From Psychrobacillus sp042944905 (GTDB taxonomy: Bacteria; Bacillota; Bacilli; Bacillales_A; Planococcaceae), in contig NZ_CP168496.1 in NCBI RefSeq assembly GCF_042944905.1, positions 806,001 to 870,000 of the forward strand: a DNA stretch of 64,000 bases, in the 5' to 3' direction. The number at the start of each line of letters is the position of its first letter. The stretch's first letter is position 1. Below the pieces are notes generated by a model that worked only from the letters and a program-made list of their open reading frames with translations, was not told the origin of the DNA and did no database searches. The position numbers and the translations under genes are program-made. Shown here piece by piece: positions 51,812 through 60,446 of this stretch.

Positions 51812-51961
51812 GCCATAAAGTGTTAATAAATGCACCTGGTTATGCAGCACTTGAATTCTAAAAAGCATTTTGTATTTAGCTCTGGCTCACGTAACGGAAT
51901 CTAATTCATCCAATTCATTTAATATTCCACATAAAATTCTATCTAAAAATTCAAAATTGTA

Positions 51962-51990
51962 TTGACAAATGTAACCGTTTACATTAATCT
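51962..51990 (+). promoter_or_regulatory. Promoter of the nucleoside operon with operator in its spacer
   Basis: TTGACA, 17 bases, TAATCT. The spacer holds the palindrome TGTAACCGTTTACA (51970-51983), a LacI-family-type operator with central CG. Binding here would block RNA polymerase directly. Confidence 0.75.
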
Positions 51991-52005
51991 AAACAATAAT
52001 TAGAG

Positions 52006-52030
52006 GGAACGTTTTCGTAAAACGTTTTCC
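52006..52030 (+). promoter_or_regulatory. Second operator-like palindrome
   Basis: GGAACGTTTTCGTAAAACG continuing to TTTTCC: two AACGTTTT elements 13 bases apart, one inside the perfect palindrome AAAACGTTTT (52019-52028). It is just downstream of the promoter and upstream of the regulator gene. Confidence 0.65.
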
Positions 52031-52055
52031 TAACCATAGGGATAGGTGATCATAC

Positions 52056-53060
52056 ATGGGGAAAATAACGATTAAGGATATCGCGCGGGAGGCAGGTGTT
52101 TCAATTACCACTGTTTCAAGGGTATTAAATAATAAAGCGGAAGGTATGTCAAAAAAAACTCGTGAAACAGTTTTGCAGGTAATGGAAGAGTTGAATTACC
52201 AACCAAATAAGTTTGCGCGTGGTCTAGTGACAAAGCGATCCAATATGCTAGGGTTAATCGTCCCAAATATCTCCAACCCTTTTTTTCCAGAACTTTGTCG
52301 GGGGGCTGAAGACGAGGCAAACGAAAGAGACTATAGCCTCATTATTTGTAATTCAGATGATCAATCCCGAAAAGAAGAAAACTATTTACGATTGTTGCAA
52401 GAGCAACAAGTTGATGGGATTTTACTTTCAAGTAAGAATCGGCTGTCTCAGACTAGCAAAGATCAACTAGAGAGCGGAAAAATTCCATATGTATTGTTTG
52501 ACCGCGGCGAAGAAGCAAGTAATCACTCCGGAGTTTTTTTAGACAATGAAAAGGGCGGGTATATTGCAGGAAAGCATTTGGTTGACTTAGGCCACACTAA
52601 AATTGCATGTATGACAGGGCCGTTAGAGATTCTGAACGCACAACAACGACTTGCTGGATTTCAACGCGCCTTAACAGAAGCTTCTATAGAACTTCCAAAG
52701 TCATTTATCTTAGTTGGTGACTTTCAAATGGAAGTGGCTTATCTAATAGCAAAGAAATTTCTACAGGATAACTCCGTGACTGCCATATTTGCAAGCAACG
52801 ACTTAATGGCGTGTGGTATTTATCGTGCTGCTCATGAACTAGGAATTCAAATTCCGGAACAGCTGTCCATCGTTGGTTTTGACGATATTCCTTTAGTAAC
52901 TGCTTTAATCCCAAAACTAACTACTGTTAGACAAGGTACATATGAAATGGGAAGAAAAGCAATCGAACTCCTCCTAAATGAACTTGAAAACAATTCATCT
53001 GAAGGTGTAGTTTTTGACCCTACTTTAATCGTTAGAGAAAGTACGAAAAAAATAAAATGA
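52056..53060 (+). CDS. LacI-family regulator of the nucleoside operon
   Basis: The protein has 334 residues, with ATG at 52056 after ATAGGTG. The N-terminal helix-turn-helix and hinge are TIKDIAREAGVSITTVSRVL and NNKAEGMSKKTRETVLQVME. A RbsR/CcpA-type periplasmic-binding-like effector domain follows (LGLIVPNISNPFFPELCRGA, VDGILLSS, FASNDLMACGIYRAAHELGI, TTVRQGTYEMGRKAIELLL). It is first in the operon with two operator-like palindromes in its own promoter, so autoregulation is likely. The effector is probably ribose, a nucleoside or a derivative. Confidence 0.9.
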   Translation: MGKITIKDIAREAGVSITTVSRVLNNKAEGMSKKTRETVLQVMEELNYQPNKFARGLVTKRSNMLGLIVPNISNPFFPELCRGAEDEANERDYSLIICNSDDQSRKEENYLRLLQEQQVDGILLSSKNRLSQTSKDQLESGKIPYVLFDRGEEASNHSGVFLDNEKGGYIAGKHLVDLGHTKIACMTGPLEILNAQQRLAGFQRALTEASIELPKSFILVGDFQMEVAYLIAKKFLQDNSVTAIFASNDLMACGIYRAAHELGIQIPEQLSIVGFDDIPLVTALIPKLTTVRQGTYEMGRKAIELLLNELENNSSEGVVFDPTLIVRESTKKIK

Positions 53061-53071
53061 GGTGTAATGAA

Positions 53072-54028
53072 ATGACTATTCCCGTAATTATTGATTGTGA
53101 TCCTGGTATTGATGACGTAATGGCACTAACGCTTGCATTTGCACATCCGGAATTAGATATTAAGTTAATCACAACGGAACCTGGAAACCAAACGCAAGAA
53201 AAAACGATCTACAATGCACTTGCTTTTACTAGTTATATGAAAAAAGACATAGAGATTGCTAGAGGACTAGACAACCCATTTTTCCGTAAATTAGAAATTG
53301 CAGATGAAGTACATGGTGAGAATGGGCTTGGGAATGTGCAGTTCCCAAAACCTACCATTAAATTAAGTGAACGAACGGCAATTCAAGCGATGAAAGAAAC
53401 GTTAATCTCTAGTGAAGAACAAATAGTTCTTATTGCGACAGGTCCACTAACAAATATTGGTGCATTATTATTAGCACATCCAGAAGTAAAATCGAAAATT
53501 AAATACATTTCCTATATGGGCGGCGCCGCTGTTGGTGGGAATATGACACCAACATCCGAGTTTAATGTGTATGTTGACCCTCATGCAGCGGAAATTGTTT
53601 TTCAATCAGGAATTCCGATTGTGATGAGTGGACTCGATGTCACTCATAAGGCTTATGTCACATTAGAAGAATTAAATCAAATTGAGGCAATAGGTTCTGA
53701 CTTTGCACTCAAAGTCGTTAATATGCTTCGTTTTTACATACATGCTGCAAAACAAACCGCTTTTCATAGCCCTGATTTTGAAAGTCGTATTCGTTTACAT
53801 GATTTATGTGCAGTATCTTATGTACTAACACCTGAACTATTTGGCGGAGATGATTGCTTTGTAGCGGTTGAACTGGAAGGAAAACTGACTGCTGGGACAA
53901 CCGTAGTTGATTATGCACAACAAACTGGGCTTCCGCATAATGTGAAAGTATTACACACAGTCGACAGAGAGAAATTCGTCGAACAATTTCTAAAAGCCGT
54001 TAAAATAATGAGCAGGAAAATCGGTTAA
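53072..54028 (+). CDS. Inosine-uridine-type nucleoside hydrolase
   Basis: The protein has 318 residues. ATG at 53072 follows GAGGTG by 7 bases; the in-frame ATG at 53057 overlaps the regulator's stop. The calcium-binding DCDPGIDDVMAL is at the N-terminus. IVLIATGPLTNIGALLLAHP and GGAAVGGNMTPTSEFNVYVD complete the active site, with the DLCAVSYVL His-Asp region (RLHDLCAV) near 250. It cleaves N-ribosyl bonds of nucleosides to base and ribose. Its ribose would feed the ribokinase at the end of the operon. Confidence 0.92.
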   Translation: MTIPVIIDCDPGIDDVMALTLAFAHPELDIKLITTEPGNQTQEKTIYNALAFTSYMKKDIEIARGLDNPFFRKLEIADEVHGENGLGNVQFPKPTIKLSERTAIQAMKETLISSEEQIVLIATGPLTNIGALLLAHPEVKSKIKYISYMGGAAVGGNMTPTSEFNVYVDPHAAEIVFQSGIPIVMSGLDVTHKAYVTLEELNQIEAIGSDFALKVVNMLRFYIHAAKQTAFHSPDFESRIRLHDLCAVSYVLTPELFGGDDCFVAVELEGKLTAGTTVVDYAQQTGLPHNVKVLHTVDREKFVEQFLKAVKIMSRKIG

Positions 54029-54054
54029 AAAATATGAACAAAGGGGAGAGAAAC

Positions 54055-54657
54055 ATGAAACGTAGTTTTAAAGATGATTTTAATATGATGGCAATGTTAC
54101 TAATTCCTATCGCAGTAGCTGTTAACTTAGTAGGTTTCCAATTAGCAAATGTACTTCGCTTACCGATCTTTTTAGATACAATTGGAACAATTTTAGTAGG
54201 TGTAATCGCGGGGCCGTGGGTTGCTCTATTAGCAGGTCTTATTACAAATTTAATTAATGCTATCTTCAACCCTGTTTATTTACCTTATGCACTAACTTCT
54301 ATAGCGATTGGTGTTGGAGCGGGTTATCTTTCCAAACACGGATTTTTCAAAAACATACCTAAAACAATTGTTTCTGGTATCGTAATTACTTTTATCGCAG
54401 TTATTGTATCCGCTCCGATTACAGTGCTAGTATTTGGTGGAGCAACAGGAAATACATCCTCTTTAATTACTGCTACTTTCCTAGCTTCTGGCCAAAAATT
54501 ATGGTCGGCAGTATTCTCTTCAAGCTTCATCACAGAAGTTGCAGATAAAGTTGTTTCTGTATTAATCGTTTACTTTATCGTAAAAGGTATGTCAGATCGA
54601 TATCTATCAAAGTTAAACTATGGACACTTATATATGAAACGAAAAAACAAGAAGTAA
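54055..54657 (+). CDS. ECF transporter substrate-binding (S) component
   Basis: The protein has 200 residues, with ATG at 54055 after AAAGGGGAG. It is a six-helix membrane protein with RLPIFLDTIGTILVGVIAGP, LLAGLITNLINAI and ALTSIAIGVGAGYLSKHGFF, typical of ECF S components. It is in an operon with dedicated EcfT and two EcfA genes and flanked by nucleoside hydrolase and ribokinase, so the likely substrate is a nucleoside or ribose (inference). Confidence 0.85.
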   Translation: MKRSFKDDFNMMAMLLIPIAVAVNLVGFQLANVLRLPIFLDTIGTILVGVIAGPWVALLAGLITNLINAIFNPVYLPYALTSIAIGVGAGYLSKHGFFKNIPKTIVSGIVITFIAVIVSAPITVLVFGGATGNTSSLITATFLASGQKLWSAVFSSSFITEVADKVVSVLIVYFIVKGMSDRYLSKLNYGHLYMKRKNKK

Positions 54658-54733
54658 TTTCTTCTCTTCTCGCTCCTTTTGAGTATTTCAAATGGAGGAG
54701 AAGAGATTATTCTTTAAAGGGGGCGTATTTCTT

Positions 54734-55477
54734 TTGAAACATAATTTTTTGCTCAGACTTCACCCAATGACAAAATTCTATTTCTCTCTTTTTATTTTAG
54801 GAATAGTTCTCATTCTCCCGGGATATGTAGTTGCATTTTCTATCTTCCCTTTTTTAATACTAATAGCAGTAATAGCAGGTGTCTCCAAGGAGTTTCTAAG
54901 TATTGTATTAAAAGCACTATTAAGTGTGTTAATCATTGTTTTTATCATGCAGATGTTTTTTTACCCTGGCGAAAATATACTTTGGGAATGGGGATTTCTC
55001 CAAATTAAACAAGAAGGATTGAATTACGGTCTATTATTAACTTCTCGCATTCTTGCAATAGGGTCTGCTTTTATCTTATTCTTCAGAATGACAGAAGTAC
55101 GTGATTTTGTTAAATCATTAGAAGATAAAGGTCTTCCACCAATGGGTGCTTATGTAGTTTTATCGACGCTTCAAATTATTCCTGAAATGCGTCGACAAGC
55201 AAACACCATTATGGAAGCGCAAAAAACTCGTGGGGTAGAGACGGAAGGTTCATTACTAGTTCGTGCAAAAGCGTTTATACCAACATTAACGCCTCTCATC
55301 CTCTCCTCTATTGCAGGGACAGAAGAACGAGCAATTACGCTTGAGTCTAGGGCTTTTTCTGCACCAGTAAAAAAGACGAGTTTGCATCAATTAACGAAAA
55401 GTAGCGCTGACCGAGTTCTACCGATTGTCTATGTGATTATTTTTGTAGCTCTACTTATTTGGAGGTTTTTCCTATGA
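54734..55477 (+). CDS. ecfT: ECF transporter transmembrane component EcfT
   Basis: The protein has 247 residues from the TTG at 54734, after AAAGGGGG; an in-frame ATG at 54692 is less likely. Membrane segments at the N-terminal half are followed by the coupling motif regions EMRRQANTIMEAQKTRGVET and ERAITLESRAF (Ala-Arg-Gly/Ser-type coupling helices that dock to the ATPases). It overlaps ecfA1 by 4 bases (ATGA). Confidence 0.88.
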   Translation: MKHNFLLRLHPMTKFYFSLFILGIVLILPGYVVAFSIFPFLILIAVIAGVSKEFLSIVLKALLSVLIIVFIMQMFFYPGENILWEWGFLQIKQEGLNYGLLLTSRILAIGSAFILFFRMTEVRDFVKSLEDKGLPPMGAYVVLSTLQIIPEMRRQANTIMEAQKTRGVETEGSLLVRAKAFIPTLTPLILSSIAGTEERAITLESRAFSAPVKKTSLHQLTKSSADRVLPIVYVIIFVALLIWRFFL

Positions 55478-56334
55478 CGACGATGATTGACTTAAAAAAT
55501 GTATCCTATCGATATCCAGTGAGCGATGATTTCACATTAAAGAATATTTCATTTTCTATCGAAAAAGGAAAATTTACTGCCATAATAGGGAATAACGGAT
55601 CTGGAAAAACGACATTATGCAACACAATTCGTGGGTTTGTTCCTCATTTTTATAAAGGGGATTTAGAAGGGAATGTAATTGTAGATGGAGTTAATATGAC
55701 GGATTATCAACTTGGGCAACTTGGAGAAAAAGTAGGATATGTATTCCAAAATCCTTTTATTCAAGTTTCAGGTGTTAAAGATAATGTTTTCGAGGAAGTA
55801 GCGTATGGCTTGGAGAACTTAGGTGTTCCAGTAGAAGAAATTAAGAAGCGTGTAGAAGAAGTATTAAAGCTTGTAAAGATTCAACATTTACGCGATAAAA
55901 ACCCATTCGAATTATCTGGTGGACAAAGACAGCGCGTCGCACTTGCATCCATTATTGTAATGGATCCAGAAATTTTGGTCATAGATGAGCCGACTTCTCA
56001 GCTTGACCCAATTGGAACAGAACAAATATTTGATATTATCCGTTTAATGAAAGAACGTGGAAAAACGATTATTTTGGTTGAGCATAAAATGGATTTGATA
56101 GCGGAATATGCAGATGATTTACTCGTTATGCATGAAGGAGAGTTAGTAATGCAAGGTTCTGTAAGAGAAGTATTTGCGAATCCTGAATTCGAAAAATATG
56201 AAATTCAATATCCTCATGTTACCGAAGTTGCACTTCAATTGCAGAAATCTGGCGTACCACTATCTTTTCTTCCAATCCGTGATAAGGAACTAACACAAGC
56301 GCTTAACAGGATTGGAGTGAGTGTACATGACTGA
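55474..56334 (+). CDS. ECF transporter ATPase EcfA1
   Basis: The protein has 286 residues. ATG at 55474 overlaps the ecfT stop. Walker A IGNNGSGKTTLCN, Q-loop YVFQNPFIQ, intact signature ELSGGQRQRVALAS, Walker B ILVIDEPTSQLD, and switch His in LVEHKMD. It powers the ECF module with EcfA2. It overlaps ecfA2 by 8 bases. Confidence 0.92.
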   Translation: MTTMIDLKNVSYRYPVSDDFTLKNISFSIEKGKFTAIIGNNGSGKTTLCNTIRGFVPHFYKGDLEGNVIVDGVNMTDYQLGQLGEKVGYVFQNPFIQVSGVKDNVFEEVAYGLENLGVPVEEIKKRVEEVLKLVKIQHLRDKNPFELSGGQRQRVALASIIVMDPEILVIDEPTSQLDPIGTEQIFDIIRLMKERGKTIILVEHKMDLIAEYADDLLVMHEGELVMQGSVREVFANPEFEKYEIQYPHVTEVALQLQKSGVPLSFLPIRDKELTQALNRIGVSVHD

Positions 56335-57139
56335 ACTTCATTTGAATAATGTAAGCTTTTCATATCCAGACGGAACAAAAGCATTGGAAAATCTAACTCT
56401 TTCTATTTCTACAGGAGAGCGTGTTGCGATTATAGGACAAAATGGTGCTGGGAAAACGACTGCGGTTAAATTAATGAACGGATTATTGAAACCTACAGAA
56501 GGTACAGTTTCAGTCGGTGATTGGGATACAAAAGATCACACAACAGCACAAGTTTCAAGAAAGGTAGGCTATGTATTCCAAAATCCAGACGATCAAATAT
56601 TCCATAATGATGTGGAGTCTGAAGTACGTTTCGGACCAAAAAACATGGGATTTGATCCAGACCGAGTAGACGAACTAACTAATTGGGCTATGCAGTTATG
56701 TGGAATATCCGAATTTGCTGAGGAGAATCCATATAATTTACCGTATTCTGTTAGAAAGTTCGTGACAATCGCATCCGTATTAGCAATGGATTCTGATATT
56801 ATCATTTTAGATGAACCAACTGCAGGACAAGATAAAATAGGATTGCAAGTTTTAGGGAATTTACTACAAGTGCTAGAGGAAAAGCAAAAATCAGTTATTA
56901 CCATTACGCATGATATGGAATTTGTAACGGATTATTTTACACGAATTGTTGTAATGGCGAACCGACAACTAGTAGCAGATGATAATGCTCAACATATTTT
57001 TTATAATACAGAAGTTTTGGAAAAAAGTATGTTAAAACCTCCCGCTGTTGCTCAGATGGCAAAATTATTAGGTTTCCCTCCAGGAATTTTATTGAAAAGT
57101 CAATTAATCCAAGCGATTAAAACAAACAGTGTGAAATGA
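56327..57139 (+). CDS. ECF transporter ATPase EcfA2 with altered signature motif
   Basis: The protein has 270 residues, with ATG at 56327. Walker A IGQNGAGKTTAVK, Q-loop YVFQNPDDQIF, Walker B IIILDEPTAGQD, switch His TITHDME. The expected LSGGQ is replaced: NLPYSVRKFVTIASVLAM. Only this half-site is altered, while EcfA1 keeps LSGGQ, so the transporter should have one degenerate and one canonical ATP site, as in asymmetric ABC systems. Confidence 0.9.
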   Translation: MTELHLNNVSFSYPDGTKALENLTLSISTGERVAIIGQNGAGKTTAVKLMNGLLKPTEGTVSVGDWDTKDHTTAQVSRKVGYVFQNPDDQIFHNDVESEVRFGPKNMGFDPDRVDELTNWAMQLCGISEFAEENPYNLPYSVRKFVTIASVLAMDSDIIILDEPTAGQDKIGLQVLGNLLQVLEEKQKSVITITHDMEFVTDYFTRIVVMANRQLVADDNAQHIFYNTEVLEKSMLKPPAVAQMAKLLGFPPGILLKSQLIQAIKTNSVK

Positions 57140-57157
57140 AAGGAGGCGGAACTAGTT

Positions 57158-58069
57158 ATGAATATAACAGTCGTAGGGAGTACCAATATGGACCTTGTAT
57201 ACCGTGTTCCCCATATAGTTAAAGCTGGTGAAACGTTGCACAGTACACAACATGAATTGTTCTTTGGTGGAAAAGGTGCAAACCAAGCGGTGACTGCTGG
57301 TCAATTAGGAGCCAAAGTTAACTTTATAGGAAACGTTGGTGCAGACGACTTCGGTGAAAAAGTGAAACGCAACTTGCAGGAAAAACGGGTAAATACAACC
57401 GCCATAAGAACAGTTGGATTAACGGGGCAAGCAATTATTCAAGTTGCCGATTCCGGGGAAAATTCAATCGTTCTATTTCCTGGTGCAAATTTCCTTGTTT
57501 CAACCGATCAAATTGAAGCCAGTAAAGAAATAATTGAAAGTAGTCAAGTCTTGCTTTTACAATTGGAAATTCCGATACATACAGTCGATCTTGCTGCTAA
57601 TATTGCACAATCCCAAGGTGTACATATCATATTAAACCCTGCTCCTGCTCAAAAATTAAGTGATTCTTTATTGAGTAAGGTTTCCATATTAACACCAAAT
57701 GAAACGGAGTTAGAAGTACTAACTGGGTTGAAAACGGAAACCGACGAAGATTTATTGCAAGCATGTTCCTTCCTACTTCAAAAAGGAGTAGGAACTGTAG
57801 TCGTTACCTTAGGTGGAAAAGGTGCTTTTTACATGAATGAGCATGAGTATGGTCGAGTGCAAGCAAATAAAGTAGAAGTGAAAGATACTACCGGGGCTGG
57901 AGATGCATTTAATGGTGCTTTGGCGGTTGCTATATGCCAAGGGAAATCATTAAAAGAAAGTATCATATACGCATCTAATGTTGCTTCTTATGTTGTGACG
58001 CAAATGGGTGCACAACCGATTTTTCCTTTCCCTGTGCCACAAACAATTATGCGCTATTCTGACAATTAA
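57158..58069 (+). CDS. rbsK: Ribokinase
   Basis: The protein has 303 residues, with ATG at 57158 after AAAGGAGG. PfkB family: GSTNMDLVYRVPHIVKAGET, GGKGANQAV, and the anion hole and catalytic Asp in DTTGAGDAFNGAL. It phosphorylates ribose released by the hydrolase. The last residues (FPVPQTIMRYSDN, stop) are encoded by a dispersed repeat, so the native C-terminus after GAQP(I) has been replaced. The core and catalytic parts are complete. Confidence 0.92.
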   Translation: MNITVVGSTNMDLVYRVPHIVKAGETLHSTQHELFFGGKGANQAVTAGQLGAKVNFIGNVGADDFGEKVKRNLQEKRVNTTAIRTVGLTGQAIIQVADSGENSIVLFPGANFLVSTDQIEASKEIIESSQVLLLQLEIPIHTVDLAANIAQSQGVHIILNPAPAQKLSDSLLSKVSILTPNETELEVLTGLKTETDEDLLQACSFLLQKGVGTVVVTLGGKGAFYMNEHEYGRVQANKVEVKDTTGAGDAFNGALAVAICQGKSLKESIIYASNVASYVVTQMGAQPIFPFPVPQTIMRYSDN

Positions 58070-58080
58070 CTACAATTCAA
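58025..58080 (+). repeat. Dispersed repeat forming the 3' end of the ribokinase gene
   Basis: Ttccctgtgccacaaacaatt, gcgctattctgacaattaac, tacaattcaa. It is in plus orientation and coding up to its TAA. Confidence 0.8.
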
Positions 58081-58295
58081 TGATGAATACTAAGTATGTA
58101 AAATCAAAACTCTTTAAGAAATCTCATATGATGCCTTTTATATAGCTCTTTTATATAATCTAGAAAATGGAGGGTTTTTGCAACTAAACCAAGAACAATT
58201 TTGAAAATTAGAAGCGATTTGTTAGTAAACATAGATAGAAACACAGGAGCAGTTCTCACAGCACCTAGTTTTTCCCGATTCTAGCCAAACAATGC

Positions 58296-58330
58296 ACAAA
58301 TGCCCACCTATTCTGTAGGTGGGCATTTGT
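58296..58330. terminator. Strong bidirectional terminator hairpin
   Basis: ACAAATGCCCACCTA pairs exactly with TAGGTGGGCATTTGT. It separates the plus-strand nucleoside operon from the minus-strand genes. Confidence 0.8.
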
Positions 58331-58413
58331 TAGTATTTAGCTGGTTTCACTTAAAGTTTTCCCATTCCAGCAGAAGAGCTGTAACTCAACTTAGATTAGA
58401 GACACTCGAACCA

Positions 58414-58788
58414 TCATTCTGTTTCTTTAAAAATCTCCCCGGCTATTCCCATTGCCTGAACGGCTTTTGGAAACCCGACGTATCCGATACAGTGGATGAT
58501 AATCTCGATAATTTCTTCTTTTGAAAGGCCAACTTTAAGGGCTCCGTGTAAGTGAACTCTAAGCTGATCGAAAGCACCTTGTGTGATCAGAGTTGTGAGT
58601 GTGATGATTTCTCGTTGTGAGAGAGAAAGGGTTTTTCTAGAGTAGAGATCTCCAAAACCAAATGACACAATCATCTCCCACAGGTCAGGTGAAATTTTTT
58701 TCATTTCTTCCATGCCATTACGCACTTCTTGGGAAAATAATTCTTCCATTGTACTTAAACCGGCTACATAACGCGTGTTGTTTTCCAT
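58414..58788 (-). CDS. Carboxymuconolactone decarboxylase-family protein
   Basis: The protein has 124 residues. ATG at 58788 follows GGGGAGGC and overlaps or abuts the stop of the ThDP enzyme gene. It has the CMD fold of the AhpD/PcaC class (LSLSQREIITLTTLITQGAF, HLHGALKVGLSKEEIIEIII, YVGFPKAVQA). There is no CxxC, so it is not an AhpD-type peroxidase. It is coupled to the ThDP enzyme, so the two probably act in one catabolic pathway; the substrate is unknown. Confidence 0.85.
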   Translation of the reverse strand: MENNTRYVAGLSTMEELFSQEVRNGMEEMKKISPDLWEMIVSFGFGDLYSRKTLSLSQREIITLTTLITQGAFDQLRVHLHGALKVGLSKEEIIEIIIHCIGYVGFPKAVQAMGIAGEIFKETE

Positions 58789-58789
58789 A

Positions 58790-60424
58790 TTATTGCCTCC
58801 CCATAGTTGGTGGTATTTCGTTTTCATCCACGATTACTTCAATCACGATCGGTTTGTTTGTTTCTTCAATCTTATGTAATGCTTCTTTAATACTATCAGT
58901 TAACTCATAAGGGGTGTAACAAGTATATGCTTCCAGTCCCATAGATTCGGCAAAGCGGGCAACATTGAGCGGAGTCTCATAAATTCCACCGATAGACGTG
59001 CCAATCATTTTTTGCATTCCTTTTTCCACCATGTCTAATCGTCCATTATTCAAAACGATGAACAGGACAGGGGAGTTATAATTGTAAGCCGTTGAAAGTT
59101 CCGTACCGTGCATGAACATACATCCATCTCCAACTAAGCACACAATTGTTTCTTCAGGGGCTGCTAGTTTTGCACCGATAGAATAGCCAATTCCGTTACC
59201 CATTGCACCGAATATATCATCAAAGTAAAAAGTACCAGGCTTGTAAATGTCAAAGTATTTGATACCGTAAAAAGAGTGGCTCCCATCATCTCCAAAAATA
59301 ATCGTGTCATCTGGAAGTGCATAACGCATCGCTCGTAATACTTGAACTGCAGACATTCGCTCTCCTGGATTATTTTCATGAAGCGGAACCCGCTCGATAT
59401 GTGCTAAAAATGCCTCACTATCGGTTTTCGGTATATCCTTTAAAATTGCTGTCAGATTCGCTTTTATGTCGCCAAGTATCGGAGTAGTTGGTACTAGGAT
59501 AGATTTCCCGATAAAGGTTGGATCATAATCGAAGTGAACGATATGTTCCGGATACATTGCTTCCGACAATCCGGCGATGGACATATCACTTAGTTTGGAA
59601 CCGATGACAAGGAGTAGGTCCACCTTCTCATGAAAGTATTCTGTTGCTTCTGTAGTACCACCCAATCCAAATGCTCCTAAAGAAAGCGTATGATTGGAAG
59701 GGAATGCCCCTTTACCTCCTGGTGTTGTGATGACTGGGATATTCCAATGCTCCGCAAGATGCTGAACTTCTTCATAGGCTTTACTGGAATGAACCCCTTT
59801 TCCAAGGAATAGAAGTGGACGTTTGGCTACATTTAGTTTATCGATAACTTCACTCGATATAGGTGAAATCATTTCATAGGATTCAGGTAACTCCAATTGG
59901 AATGGTTCGATCTCTTCTAATAAAATATCAAACGGGATGGACAGATGCACAGGTCCTTTGACTCCTGAGAATGCTTTTTCAAGAGCATGTTGCAAGTAAG
60001 GCTGTAGCATATCAGCCCGTTCTACCCGTGCACTAAATTTCGTTACAGATTTAAACATATCTACAAGATCAGCGCCAAATATGCTGGAGTCCTGACCCAT
60101 TGCTTTTCCAGTATCTTTCATCGAAGGGTGTCCTGTGATGATTAATAATGGTACATTAGAGGCTTTTGCCTGGCCAGCAGCTGTAAGCATGTTTGTCCCA
60201 CCGGGTCCAGAAGTCCCGACTGCTACCCCGATTTTTTGATTCATTATTGCATAACCGGAAGCTTCAAATCCTGCAGCTGCCTCGTGTTTACTTAATACAA
60301 ACTCCATGTCATGATGCAATATCTCGAATAATATAGGAGATATTGCCTTTCCTGGAATACCAAAAACATGATGGATTCCCCAATGTTTGAAATTCGCTAC
60401 TAAAACGGATGAAGTCGTTTTCAT
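58790..60424 (-). CDS. ThDP-dependent enzyme, acetolactate synthase-like
   Basis: The protein has 544 residues, with ATG at 60424 after AAAGGGAG. Three-domain ThDP fold: the catalytic Glu in LSKHEAAAGFEASGYA, a central Rossmann-like domain (RPLLFLGKGVHSSKAYEEVQ), and the ThDP motif GDGCMFMHGTEL...LNN near 435-465. It is related to acetolactate synthase, sulfoacetaldehyde acetyltransferase and benzoylformate decarboxylase. The substrate is not clear from sequence. It is followed by the CMD-family gene with about 2 bases between. Confidence 0.88.
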   Translation of the reverse strand: MKTTSSVLVANFKHWGIHHVFGIPGKAISPILFEILHHDMEFVLSKHEAAAGFEASGYAIMNQKIGVAVGTSGPGGTNMLTAAGQAKASNVPLLIITGHPSMKDTGKAMGQDSSIFGADLVDMFKSVTKFSARVERADMLQPYLQHALEKAFSGVKGPVHLSIPFDILLEEIEPFQLELPESYEMISPISSEVIDKLNVAKRPLLFLGKGVHSSKAYEEVQHLAEHWNIPVITTPGGKGAFPSNHTLSLGAFGLGGTTEATEYFHEKVDLLLVIGSKLSDMSIAGLSEAMYPEHIVHFDYDPTFIGKSILVPTTPILGDIKANLTAILKDIPKTDSEAFLAHIERVPLHENNPGERMSAVQVLRAMRYALPDDTIIFGDDGSHSFYGIKYFDIYKPGTFYFDDIFGAMGNGIGYSIGAKLAAPEETIVCLVGDGCMFMHGTELSTAYNYNSPVLFIVLNNGRLDMVEKGMQKMIGTSIGGIYETPLNVARFAESMGLEAYTCYTPYELTDSIKEALHKIEETNKPIVIEVIVDENEIPPTMGRQ

Positions 60425-60446
60425 ACTGTCATTCTCCCTTTGTAAT

